Translations under genes and position numbers: made by a program
The notes under the pieces: model-generated
What the model was told of the DNA's origin: nothing
The model's database searches: none
Seen by the model: the letters and a program-made list of their open reading frames with translations, nothing else
Assembly: GCA_029261965.1 (NCBI GenBank)
Contig: JAJDAH010000424.1
Location: 1 to 46,050, forward strand
Length of the DNA: 46,050 nt
Direction of reading: 5' to 3'
Source of the DNA: Polyangiaceae bacterium
Lineage (GTDB): Bacteria > Myxococcota_A > Polyangia > Polyangiales > Polyangiaceae
In this document: in pieces, positions 15,718 through 23,656 of the stretch
How the letters are laid out: each line of letters begins with the position of its first letter
Position numbering within the stretch: the first letter of the stretch is position 1

Positions 15718-16188
15718 TCAGAGCGTCGTCACCTTGCCGTCCGCCCGAACGGTCACCTGGTCTTGCAATATCTCGCGGCCATTCTCGTGAGTCGCGCTCA
15801 CGATGAAGGAGATCGCCATCACCGGTCTGTCGACGGTTCCGACGTTGATGGGGTTGCCGACGCTGGGAACGACAATCGCGTAGCTCTCGTTCTTGGTCAC
15901 CGTGACTCGGATCTGGGAAACGTACCTTCCGCTGGTTTTCGGATCGGTCACCGTGTCCACCAGCACGTCCGCCTTGGCCTCGCCGCCGCCGACGACGATG
16001 CTCTCCTTGAACGACGTTTTGGGTGCGGCGCCGAGTCGCGCCGCTGCCTCATTCGGAAACTCCGCACTCAGATTCCTGTCGAAAACCTGCACGCCTTCCG
16101 GAGTCGGCGGTGGACCCGACCGACAACCCGTGACGCCGGCGACCGCAACGAGTGCGCCCAAGAGCAGCCACCGACGAGTCAGCAGCAC
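15718..16188 (-). CDS. Small lipoprotein of unknown function
   Basis: A 156-residue protein. Residues 1-22 form a clear lipoprotein signal, with paired Arg, a hydrophobic stretch and VTGC (Cys22). The mature domain seems mostly beta strand (SFKESIVVGGGEAKADVLVDT, VSQIRVTVTKNESYAIVVPS, VMAISFIVSATHENG), suggesting a small sandwich. I do not recognise the family. It sits 33 bases downstream of the zinc-ribbon methyltransferase gene and 40 or 100 bases upstream of the sulfatase start, all on the minus strand, which suggests cotranscription. Confidence 0.8.
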   Translation of the reverse strand: MLLTRRWLLLGALVAVAGVTGCRSGPPPTPEGVQVFDRNLSAEFPNEAAARLGAAPKTSFKESIVVGGGEAKADVLVDTVTDPKTSGRYVSQIRVTVTKNESYAIVVPSVGNPINVGTVDRPVMAISFIVSATHENGREILQDQVTVRADGKVTTL

Positions 16189-16221
16189 CGGACCCTCCTC
16201 TCTGCCACAAAAGCAGCAGAG

Positions 16222-17184
16222 CTATTTTTTGCGTGCGACGGCATACAGAAACTCCGGAGTCAGCGGGGTAAACGGCGCGAACGGCGCCCCCATGACGCCG
16301 GCGAGCAACAAGAACGCCCAGTGGAAGCGCGCGGAATAACGCAAGCCGAGAGCCTGGTAGATGCTCGTGCCGACGTAGAACGGAATGCCGAAGCGCTTCA
16401 CGCTCACGAGTTCGAATCCGCACTGCTCGACCATTTTCCCGAGAGTGTCGGGATCGAAAAAAACGAGGTGCCGCGGAACGTCGAGGTTCCACCACGTGCT
16501 CTTGAACGTGCGAGCCGGCCATCCCGTCGGGTCCGGGATCTCGATCGCCAGGTGCCCGCCGGGTTTGAGAACTCTCTGGGCCTCGTCGAGCACGACACGC
16601 GGATCGGATTCGTGCTCGAGGTATTCGGTCATCGCGACCACGTCGACACTGCCCTCATCGAACCCGACGTCCTGCAGCGTGCCCTGCTCGATCGGCATGC
16701 CGAGCTGGCTCCTGACCCACTCGACGACCTCGGGTTTGAAGTCGACGCCGGTACCTTCGCAGCCGCGCTTCTTCTTGAGCCAATAGAGCAGCGAGTTGAT
16801 CCCACAGCCGACGTCGACAATCTGCGTGTCCGCACTCAGCCGTCCGGTCACTTTCTCGAGGTACTTGATTCGCTGGAGAGAAATTCCGCGAGTGAGCCAC
16901 TGAATGAGTGGCTCGAAGAAACCCGGCACATCGGACGGCAGGCTGTAGGCGAAGTAGTTGTCGGGGTAGTGGGCACCGAGCGCGGCGAAGGATGGGCGCG
17001 GATTCACGAAGAGAAGCGTGCACTCCGTGCAACGCACGAGGCGGTAGCCGCCGGGTCTCCCGAACAGTCGATCCTTGGCCATGAAAGCCAGCTCCGAGTC
17101 TGCCGAACCACAAACGGGGCAGGCGATCTCTTCCTGAGCCTCGCCATGCTCGATGGACTCGAAAGTGCGGACGATGTTGCTCAT
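16222..17184 (-). CDS. SAM-dependent methyltransferase with N-terminal zinc ribbon
   Basis: A 320-residue protein. Cys22, Cys25 (CPVC), Cys52 and Cys55 (CTEC) form an N-terminal zinc ribbon. The Rossmann core follows: motif I QIVDVGCGINS at about 120-130, an acidic strand end GTGVDF, VDVVAMTEYLEH and RVLKPGGHLAIEIPDP. This arrangement is common in Methyltransf_23 proteins found in surface-polysaccharide loci. A hydrophobic segment near the C-terminus (WAFLLLAGVMGAPF) could touch the membrane. The substrate is unknown; nearby GT-C-like and methyltransferase genes suggest a glycan or lipid-linked sugar. Confidence 0.88.
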   Translation of the reverse strand: MSNIVRTFESIEHGEAQEEIACPVCGSADSELAFMAKDRLFGRPGGYRLVRCTECTLLFVNPRPSFAALGAHYPDNYFAYSLPSDVPGFFEPLIQWLTRGISLQRIKYLEKVTGRLSADTQIVDVGCGINSLLYWLKKKRGCEGTGVDFKPEVVEWVRSQLGMPIEQGTLQDVGFDEGSVDVVAMTEYLEHESDPRVVLDEAQRVLKPGGHLAIEIPDPTGWPARTFKSTWWNLDVPRHLVFFDPDTLGKMVEQCGFELVSVKRFGIPFYVGTSIYQALGLRYSARFHWAFLLLAGVMGAPFAPFTPLTPEFLYAVARKK

Positions 17185-17250
17185 GGCTCGCCGTCTAAGG
17201 TCGTGTACTCATACCGAGTGCGCCGCCGCCGAGCCATCGAATTCGGGCCG

Positions 17251-17268
17251 CAGAGCTGAACAGAGCTG
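17251..17268. repeat. Short direct repeat upstream of the zinc-ribbon methyltransferase gene
   Basis: CAGAGCTG occurs twice, two bases apart, in the 119-base gap between the Cys-rich lipoprotein stop and the methyltransferase start. Spacing of one DNA turn could allow protein binding, but eight bases is short and chance is possible. Confidence 0.35.
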
Positions 17269-17303
17269 TGTCGGTAGAAGCTCACGCCGCGCCCTCCGGC
17301 AAG

Positions 17304-18047
17304 TCAGTTACACGCCTTGCCACCCTGCTGCTGGCAGTTGCCGCTGACACAGACCATGCAAGTGCCGCACACCCCGCAGCTGATGGTGCTGCCGCATCCG
17401 TCCGACACCGTTCCGCAGGCGCGACCGGCCCCCCCGCAACCTTGGGCGGCGCACCCGCAAACGTTCTCCACGGCCCCGCCACCACACGTGCTCGGCGCGG
17501 TGCACATTCCGCAATTCAGAACATCGCCGCACATGTCCGGGATGAGGCCGCAATTTTTTCCCTGGGCGACGCACGTCGTCGGTATGCACGCATCGCCCGA
17601 GCCACCGGTCCCTCCGCCCGAGGCGCCACCGGTACCCGGCACGCCTCCGGTGGACGCGCCGCCCGTAGCTGCGCCGCCCGACCCACCACTGCCCGACACG
17701 CCGCCGGTCGCCGCTCCGCCACTGCCCCCGTTGCCCGACGTACCGCCCATCGCCGCGCCACCCATGCCGGACGTTCCGCCGCTGGTCACACCACCACCGC
17801 TACCCCCGGTTGCGGCGGCACCGCCGGTGGCCACAGCACCGCCCGTGGCGGCAGCACCGCCTGTAGCTGTGGCCCCACCAGTCGCTACAGCACCGCCGTT
17901 GCCGACGGTCATGCCACCGACACCGTCGGCGAATCCGCGTGGGTTGTCTTCGCCCGCCGAGCAAGATGCGAGTGCCGACAGCGCCAAGACAAAGGCGCAA
18001 GCTCCGCCGAAGTGGCGCCGCGGGGCAAAGCTGACCGAGCGAAGCAT
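17304..18047 (-). CDS. Cys-rich lipoprotein with Gly/Ala/Thr linker
   Basis: A 247-residue protein. The signal ends ALASC, predicting lipidation at Cys29. About residues 40-145 are a low-complexity linker of ATGG, GSGG and SGG units. The C-terminal 100 residues are dense in cysteine: CIPTTCVAQGKNCG, CGDVLNCGMC, CGCAAQGCGG and a final CGVCGTCMVC. The CGxIPDxCGxxLxCGxC pattern recurs in myxobacterial extracellular proteins and probably makes a disulfide-bonded knot. No enzyme motif is seen. It lies between the GT-C-like gene (54 bases upstream) and the methyltransferase gene. Confidence 0.85.
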   Translation of the reverse strand: MLRSVSFAPRRHFGGACAFVLALSALASCSAGEDNPRGFADGVGGMTVGNGGAVATGGATATGGAAATGGAVATGGAAATGGSGGGVTSGGTSGMGGAAMGGTSGNGGSGGAATGGVSGSGGSGGAATGGASTGGVPGTGGASGGGTGGSGDACIPTTCVAQGKNCGLIPDMCGDVLNCGMCTAPSTCGGGAVENVCGCAAQGCGGAGRACGTVSDGCGSTISCGVCGTCMVCVSGNCQQQGGKACN

Positions 18048-18101
18048 CTCGCGCCGGTGAGCGTACCCGAACGCTGGATGCGTCGCGACGGGTCGTTGGG
18101 C

Positions 18102-19901
18102 TCACGGCGCCGCGAATAACAAATCGACCAAGTAAACCGGGGAGCGACGGACACTCTGCCCCGGCGCCATGAGCACGTGGGGCCGGAAGCCGCCCTGATT
18201 CCACTCGAAGAACTGGTATCGCTCGGACTCGAGCGGCTCACGGAAAACGAAGTCACACACCCGGGGGCGACCGTCCGGCATCAGCTCGACGACTTCGACG
18301 GTCATCTCGCTCAGCTCGACGCGGTGTCCGACGGGCATGCGGTACATCGGATCTCGGTAATGTCGTTCGAAAATCGAGCTCAGGAATCCCTCCTCGGCGC
18401 GGACCCGCAAGCGCTGGAGTCCCATGCGAGTGATCTCGAGCTCGGAAGTGCGCGGTGCGAGCCAGTAGAGGTGTTTCGGCGCCGGCTGACCGAGCACCGC
18501 GCGACGCACCGGCAGGTAGCTGGCGAAGAGCGACACCGGCGGGTCGAGAATGACGACGGTCCTTTCGGCGACGACGGGATCCGCCGGCAAGCTCGCGTCC
18601 GCAGCGGCGAGCTGTTTGCCGAGGTTGCCCATCGACTGGGTTCGCATCGGCAGTTGCAACGGGGCCACGAGCAAGTGAGCGAACGCGAAAGCACCGACGA
18701 CGACGCCGCGGAACCGATGCCCCAGCGCCCAGAGTCCCGTCTTCAACCCAGCGCCGATGGTGGCGGCGATCAATGGGGCAGCGCCGAGGCCCACGAACCA
18801 GAGCAGTCGGTCGCTCGCCCACGTCGCGCTGACGGGCACGGCGGCGAGCACGGCACCGAGCGCCCAGAAACGCATCCGCCGGTCCGAGCGCAGAACCGGC
18901 CAAATCAACCATGCCGCAACCAACAATCCGAATACGGCTTGCGCCATCAGAACCGGTTCGAGACTCGGCGGGAAGAGCGGTCCAAAGTCCGCCGGTGGCC
19001 CACCCAGCTGACTCGCGATCAGGGTGGCCATTCGACTCGGCAAAACCGAGAGAAACCGCAACGGGTCGCCCACCGGATCGATGTAGGAGCCGAGTCCGTG
19101 AGCGCCGTAGCCACGGAGCGAGTAGATGACCCGCCAGACGACGACAATGCCGGCGTAGGGCGAAAGGGACAGCAGGCGCTTCGGCCACGGAGACTCGTCG
19201 ACGAAGACCGCGTAAGCCAGTAGATAAGCGAGCACGCCCGCGGCGAACTCGGTCGAAAGCAACCCCGCGGCGAGCGCCAGTGCCGCGAGCACTGCGCTCG
19301 ACCAGCGACCCTCTCGTCTCGCTCGGTCGTGAGCCGCCAGGGCGAGTAGGCCGCACGTCGTGGCGATGAGCGAGTTGCGGTTCGCTATCCAGCCGACGAC
19401 CGAACCGTGAGTCTCGTCGAGGGCAAAAACGAGCAGCGCAACCCCGGCCACCCACGCCGTCCCTCCGAGGCGGCGGTAGACGAGGCGCGCGGCGAAAAGC
19501 ACGGCGGCAAACCAAACGAGGTTGTGCGCGAGCTGGAGCCACGCCACCCCGGGCCACAGCACCGAATCCAACCAGTGCGTGACCGACGTGAGAGGCCGAA
19601 AAAACGCGCCCTTCGCTTCGGGATGCGTCCACCACGGCAGACCAGCTCCGCGATCGATGAGGGCGAGGTTCCGTGCTCGGTCGCCGTCGGCAAAAACGAA
19701 GAGGTCGAGCGCGCCGGCTCCAGCTCCTTCGGGACTCGCGACGTTCTCGAGCTGAGCACGAAGGATGAAGTCGTCCAACGCGAAACCCGCGACCAGCGCG
19801 GGTGACGTCAGCAACAACGCCGCGGCGATCACCACGAGTCGTGCTCGGCGGTTCTCGAGCTTCCCAAGAACCCGGTAGAGCCGCGCCGACGCCGTCGTCA
19901 T
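18102..19901 (-). CDS. Polytopic membrane protein, GT-C glycosyltransferase-like
   Basis: A 599-residue protein with about ten to twelve membrane segments in the first 430 residues and a soluble C-terminal domain. After the first helix comes GFALDDF, with an acidic pair in the first external loop as in GT-C mannosyltransferases and arabinosyltransferases; FFRPLTSVTHWLD follows, a motif common in large PMT/TMTC-like bacterial proteins. This suggests transfer of a sugar from a lipid-linked donor on the outer face of the inner membrane, but I cannot identify the acceptor. ATG 19901 is chosen, since the 89 upstream codons overlap the methyltransferase gene. It starts 26 bases after that gene's stop, so the two are likely cotranscribed. 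Confidence 0.78.
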   Translation of the reverse strand: MTTASARLYRVLGKLENRRARLVVIAAALLLTSPALVAGFALDDFILRAQLENVASPEGAGAGALDLFVFADGDRARNLALIDRGAGLPWWTHPEAKGAFFRPLTSVTHWLDSVLWPGVAWLQLAHNLVWFAAVLFAARLVYRRLGGTAWVAGVALLVFALDETHGSVVGWIANRNSLIATTCGLLALAAHDRARREGRWSSAVLAALALAAGLLSTEFAAGVLAYLLAYAVFVDESPWPKRLLSLSPYAGIVVVWRVIYSLRGYGAHGLGSYIDPVGDPLRFLSVLPSRMATLIASQLGGPPADFGPLFPPSLEPVLMAQAVFGLLVAAWLIWPVLRSDRRMRFWALGAVLAAVPVSATWASDRLLWFVGLGAAPLIAATIGAGLKTGLWALGHRFRGVVVGAFAFAHLLVAPLQLPMRTQSMGNLGKQLAAADASLPADPVVAERTVVILDPPVSLFASYLPVRRAVLGQPAPKHLYWLAPRTSELEITRMGLQRLRVRAEEGFLSSIFERHYRDPMYRMPVGHRVELSEMTVEVVELMPDGRPRVCDFVFREPLESERYQFFEWNQGGFRPHVLMAPGQSVRRSPVYLVDLLFAAP

Positions 19902-19927
19902 CGAGTGCTCGGCGCCCGACGGGCGCC

Positions 19928-20749
19928 TCAGGAATCGCCGGAAGCGCGAGGCAGCTGGCGCGTCGGGGACGCGCCGGTCACCCGTTCGGCGAACACTCGG
20001 AGGTAAACCGACATCGACTTGAGCCACCAGTTGATGGCGTACCGCGGCAAGCTGAAATGACTTTCCGGATCGGCGTCGCCCTCCGGAAACGCTTTCTGCA
20101 GGCGCGCGAACATGGCCTCGTCTTGACAGCCGAGCACCATTTCGCAAGACGTCGGCACCCAGTGGCAAAGAAACCCCTTGGCTACGGCTTCATTCACGGA
20201 GTGGCGGACTCCGGGAAACCAAAAGTCGTGCCACACGAACACCGTGTCCGGGCGAGCGTAGGGCTGTAAACCATCGAAGTCCTTGCTGACCGCCGGGTGC
20301 CCGTGGCAGCCGTCGATGAAAATCAGGTCGTAGTTCTCCGATTCGACCGCGGTCGCCAGATCGTCCGGCGACCACCCCTTCTTGTTCGTGAGAATGTCGA
20401 GCTCGAGCTTTTTTGTCAGAGCTCGGGCGATCTGGGCACAACGCTCGCCATCGCCTTCGCTCTGAGCGTCCAGCGTGATGATGCGCTCGCCACCGTGGTC
20501 CATCATGGCCTTGGCGATGTACGCCGACGAGAAACCGAAAGCGTTTCCGACGATGAAACAAGTCTTGGGCTCGAGCTCCTCGATCAAGCGGCCGAACAAT
20601 CCGCACTCGTCTTCGCCGATGCTGATTGGGCTGATGCTGCTCGCGAGGCGCCGATGGGGCCCGCCAGCGTTCATCAGTCCCTTCTCCCAAACGACGCGGG
20701 TGTCCGCCACGGCGTCCAGCGCCGCGACGACTTCTTCGACGTAGCTCAC
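19928..20749 (-). CDS. Methyltransferase of the Methyltransf_24 type
   Basis: A 273-residue protein starting at GTG 20749. The core shows CFIVGNAFGFSSAYIA in the position of motif I, RIITLDAQSEGDG with the acidic residue for the SAM ribose, and YDLIFIDGCHGHPAVSKDF, a signature of the Methyltransf_24/cephalosporin-hydroxylase-like group that acts on sugars and natural products. HDFWFPGV in the C-terminal half may contribute metal or substrate ligands. The start codon overlaps the stop of the ABC ATPase gene (GTGA), indicating translational coupling. Confidence 0.82.
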   Translation of the reverse strand: MSYVEEVVAALDAVADTRVVWEKGLMNAGGPHRRLASSISPISIGEDECGLFGRLIEELEPKTCFIVGNAFGFSSAYIAKAMMDHGGERIITLDAQSEGDGERCAQIARALTKKLELDILTNKKGWSPDDLATAVESENYDLIFIDGCHGHPAVSKDFDGLQPYARPDTVFVWHDFWFPGVRHSVNEAVAKGFLCHWVPTSCEMVLGCQDEAMFARLQKAFPEGDADPESHFSLPRYAINWWLKSMSVYLRVFAERVTGASPTRQLPRASGDS

Positions 20750-21417
20750 GACGCCTCCTCCAGGATGCGACCGTCCTTCATGGTGATCACGGCATCCGCC
20801 TGGGCGGCGATCTTGGGGTCGTGGGTCACGAGCACCATGGTCCGATCGTTACCGACGCTCTCACGAAGCAACTGCAGAATCGACTGACCGGTCTTCGAAT
20901 CGAGGTTTCCGGTGGGCTCGTCCGCCACGATGAGCGGAGGATCCATCATCAGCGCCCGGGCGATGGCCACGCGCTGCATCTCGCCCCCGGACAGTTGGTT
21001 TGGCCGGTGCGCCCGACGCTTGCCGAGGCCAACTCGATCGAGCAGCTCGTCACCCCGCGCGCGAGTGTCCTTGCCGGCGCGACCCGCAAGCTCGGCGGGC
21101 AGCACGACGTTTTCGTAGGCGCTCAACGTCGGCAACAGGTTGAAGAACTGAAACACGAACCCGATCTTCGTTCTGCGGAACAGTGTCCGCTCTCGGTCGT
21201 TCATCTTGCCGAGATCGCGCTCGGCTACCTCGATCTTACCCCGAGTAGGTCGGTCGAGCGCGCCAATCAGGTTGAGGAGAGTGCTCTTGCCGGAGCCGCT
21301 CGCGCCGATGATGGCGGTGTAGGAGCCCGACTCGATGTCGGCGGTGACCTCCTGCACGGCGTGCACGACGTTGTCTCCTTCGCCGTAGCTCCGCGAAACG
21401 TCTTCGAGCCGGATCAT
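20746..21417 (-). CDS. ABC transporter ATP-binding protein, LolD/MacB type
   Basis: A 223-residue ATPase. It has Walker [10 protein letters not shown], the Q-loop [16 protein letters not shown], signature [15 protein letters not shown], Walker [14 protein letters not shown] and the H-loop VLVTHD. The GNLDSKTG stretch and length place it in the LolD/MacB/FtsE family, which pairs with FtsX-type permeases to move lipoproteins or lipids. ATG 21417 is chosen because the domain starts there. No permease gene adjoins; the double FtsX permease at 9181-11745 on the same strand is the obvious candidate partner. The methyltransferase gene overlaps its end by four bases. The start is 108 bases from a divergent methyltransferase gene. 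Confidence 0.93.
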   Translation of the reverse strand: MIRLEDVSRSYGEGDNVVHAVQEVTADIESGSYTAIIGASGSGKSTLLNLIGALDRPTRGKIEVAERDLGKMNDRERTLFRRTKIGFVFQFFNLLPTLSAYENVVLPAELAGRAGKDTRARGDELLDRVGLGKRRAHRPNQLSGGEMQRVAIARALMMDPPLIVADEPTGNLDSKTGQSILQLLRESVGNDRTMVLVTHDPKIAAQADAVITMKDGRILEEAS

Positions 21418-21525
21418 CGACGGGGTGGCCGACACTCTGGTGACGGCAGAGGGCCACGCTACCCGCCGCCCAGAAACCGCGCAAGCGCCGTCGCTGGGCA
21501 AAGATATGCGATACAAACACGGCTC

Positions 21526-22200
21526 GTGCGAGAGTTGGCAATCGATCTGGGCACGGCCACGCTTCGGCTGCTCGTGCCCGAGTCGCCACAGCGCATGATC
21601 GAGGTCGACCTGGGGGATCGCGCACGACGCGGCCTGGCACCGGGAATCGACACCGACATGCCATTTTGGGGTCGGGTCTGGCCGTCGTCGGTAGCTCTGG
21701 CGCGTGAGCTCCGAGAGCGAGACGTGCGCGACAAGCGTGTCGTCGAGCTCGGCGCCGGGCTCGGGCTCGCGGGCCTCGGCGCGGCGAGCGCTGGCGCTCG
21801 AGTCCGTTTGACCGATCGTGAACCCGAAGCCCTCGAGCTGGCCCGCCAGAGCGCCGTCCTGAACGGGTTGCTCGTCGACACGAGTCCTCTGGACTGGAAC
21901 GACCCACGGGACGAGGACGACGTGGACCTCGTGGTGGCGTCGGACGTCCTGCTCGAGGCCCGGACGGCTAAGCCGCTGGCCCGGGCAATTCGCCTGCTCG
22001 CTCGGCGCGGCCACGCCCTGATCGCAGACCCTTGGGCGCCGAATCACCCCGCGCTCGAAGCCGCCTTCGAGGCGGAAGACCTGCGCTTCAGGAAAAAGGT
22101 CATCGAATTCGACTGGAACGGGGTCAGCCACGCGACAGTCATGTTCGAGGTATTTCCCGAGAATTTCAGCGCCCGGAGCGAAAAAATCGCCGAGCGCTGA
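21526..22200 (+). CDS. METTL21-like (Methyltransf_16) methyltransferase
   Basis: A 224-residue protein from GTG 21526. Motifs: PFWGRVWPSSVALAREL, motif I VVELGAGLGLAGLGAA, RLTDREPEALELAR, then LDWND and DLVVASDVLLE. This is the hallmark of the PF10294 family, whose eukaryotic members methylate lysine in proteins; bacterial members may modify proteins such as ribosomal proteins or chaperones. The target here is unknown. Its GTG is not preceded by a strong ribosome binding site, and an ATG 20 bases earlier is out of frame. It diverges from the ABC ATPase gene. Confidence 0.85.
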   Translation: MRELAIDLGTATLRLLVPESPQRMIEVDLGDRARRGLAPGIDTDMPFWGRVWPSSVALARELRERDVRDKRVVELGAGLGLAGLGAASAGARVRLTDREPEALELARQSAVLNGLLVDTSPLDWNDPRDEDDVDLVVASDVLLEARTAKPLARAIRLLARRGHALIADPWAPNHPALEAAFEAEDLRFRKKVIEFDWNGVSHATVMFEVFPENFSARSEKIAER

Positions 22201-22266
22201 TCCATTTCGAGATGAAACGCCACTGACATGTTGGGCCGACTAAGACGGCCTCAACCCGGAGACACC

Positions 22267-22722
22267 ATGGCCCCCGATCCCGACTCCGACGCGAGATTCC
22301 AGGGCGAAATGCCGTCGGGCTTCTTCCTCAAGGGAGAACGCATCGCGCGTCGCGTCCTGGTCGTGGAGGATCAGCCGGAGATTGCGCGTGCCCTCGCGCG
22401 GTATCTTTCGATGGCGGGCTACCAGGTGGTCACCACGTCGAGCACGAGGGAGGCTCAATCTCTGCGCGAAGCCCCGTTCGACGTCGGGATCTTCGACGTC
22501 GAAATTGGTCAGGGCGACGGCATCGAGCTCGCCGAACGCCTGCTCGAAAAGGGTCGCGTCGAGTGCGCCGTGTTCTTCAGCGCGGTTTCCGACCTTCAAA
22601 CCATAGGTCGAGCCGCGAGCCTCGGCACCTTCATCGACAAAGCGCGCGGACTCGCCAAAGTGCTCGACGTCGTCGCGGCACGCTTCGACGAGCATGATCC
22701 GGTCACCGAGATCACCGACTGA
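22267..22722 (+). CDS. Stand-alone response regulator receiver
   Basis: A 151-residue protein with one CheY-like receiver domain (about 29-140). The acidic pocket Glu34-Asp35, phosphoacceptor Asp77 (GIFDVE), Ser105 (FFSA) and Lys125 (FIDK) are all present, so it should be phosphorylatable. There is no output domain, and the first 28 residues are an unremarkable extension. ATG 22267 is preceded by GGAG at five bases and is preferred over ATG 22228. No histidine kinase is encoded in the window. The 3' end overlaps the convergent glutaminyl cyclase gene by 11 bases. Confidence 0.88.
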   Translation: MAPDPDSDARFQGEMPSGFFLKGERIARRVLVVEDQPEIARALARYLSMAGYQVVTTSSTREAQSLREAPFDVGIFDVEIGQGDGIELAERLLEKGRVECAVFFSAVSDLQTIGRAASLGTFIDKARGLAKVLDVVAARFDEHDPVTEITD

Positions 22723-23650
22723 CGAATCGCACCCGGAATATCCAGGGCCACAATTTTCCGGTGACTAGGAAAGTGTCGTTCGTCGAGTCGTGTGCGATGC
22801 CGTTCAACACGTCGGCGCGGGCAGCTTCGGAAGCCGACAACAGTCCTGCCGCGTCGACGACGCCGGTGACCGTGCCGGAGCTCGGCTCGATGCGCAAGAT
22901 TTGGTCGGTCATCCAGACGTTGGCATACACGCTACCGCCGACACACTCGAGCTCGTTGAGACGCGAAACGACGACCGAGTCCGGCCGATTCACGGTCACC
23001 TGCCCGGTGCGCTGAAACGCAGCGGTGTCGCGGAACTGAAGAGTCCCGGTGCCATCGCTCATCACGATGCGGGATCCGTCGTAGCAAAGCCCCCAACCTT
23101 CGCCGGTGTAGCTGAACGTCCCCTGCTCGGTCAGCATCGCTCGGTCGTAGATGAACGCGGTGCCTTCTTGCCAAGTGAGCTGAATCACCCGTTGGTCGAC
23201 GACCGTCAGTCCCTCGCCGAAGAAGTTCGAGGCGAGCGGTACGTTGCGCACGACTGCCCCGGTCGTGAGCTCGACTTCGCGGACGGACGATTGGCCGTAC
23301 AAACCGGTGCTCTCGTAGAGGCGCCCGCCAACCAGCTCGAGACCTTGAGTGAACGCCCGAGGGTTGTGCGGCAGCTTCTCGAGCACCTCGACCGTCAGAG
23401 ATTCGAAAGGAAGGCCGCCGGCATCCGAAGCGGCAGCCGCGTCACCGCCGTCGCCACCCCCCGCGCCGCCCCCCTGGCCGCCGCTCGAGCCCCCGGCGCC
23501 GGCCCCGCCCCGAGCGCCCATGCCACCCGCCGAAGCGACCGCGCCGGTGGCACCCTGCCCTGAGCCTGCGTCGGCGGGCGCGCTCATGTTGCTCGGGCAC
23601 GCGGCCGCCAGCGGCGCGAGAAAAATCATCCAGATCCGCGCAACTCTCAT
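22712..23650 (-). CDS. Glutaminyl-peptide cyclotransferase lipoprotein (plant/papaya type)
   Basis: A 312-residue protein. The signal ends LAAAC (Cys18). A Gly/Ala/Ser linker reaches about residue 80. The catalytic beta-propeller of the Glu_cyclase_2 family (PF05096) follows: HNPRAFTQGLEL, GGRLYESTGLYGQSSVR, FFGEGLTVV, IQLTWQEGTAFIYD, YTGEGWGLCYDG and IVMSDGT. These enzymes convert N-terminal glutamine into pyroglutamate, protecting exported proteins from aminopeptidases. As a lipoprotein it would act in the periplasm or on the surface. Its start lies 6 bases after the stop of the oxygenase gene, indicating one operon. Confidence 0.92.
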   Translation of the reverse strand: MRVARIWMIFLAPLAAACPSNMSAPADAGSGQGATGAVASAGGMGARGGAGAGGSSGGQGGGAGGGDGGDAAAASDAGGLPFESLTVEVLEKLPHNPRAFTQGLELVGGRLYESTGLYGQSSVREVELTTGAVVRNVPLASNFFGEGLTVVDQRVIQLTWQEGTAFIYDRAMLTEQGTFSYTGEGWGLCYDGSRIVMSDGTGTLQFRDTAAFQRTGQVTVNRPDSVVVSRLNELECVGGSVYANVWMTDQILRIEPSSGTVTGVVDAAGLLSASEAARADVLNGIAHDSTNDTFLVTGKLWPWIFRVRFVSR

Positions 23651-23656
23651 CGTTTT

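Noticed and set aside
15763-17259. 498-codon plus-strand open frame
   Set aside because: Antisense to a lipoprotein and a methyltransferase gene, both with strong motifs.
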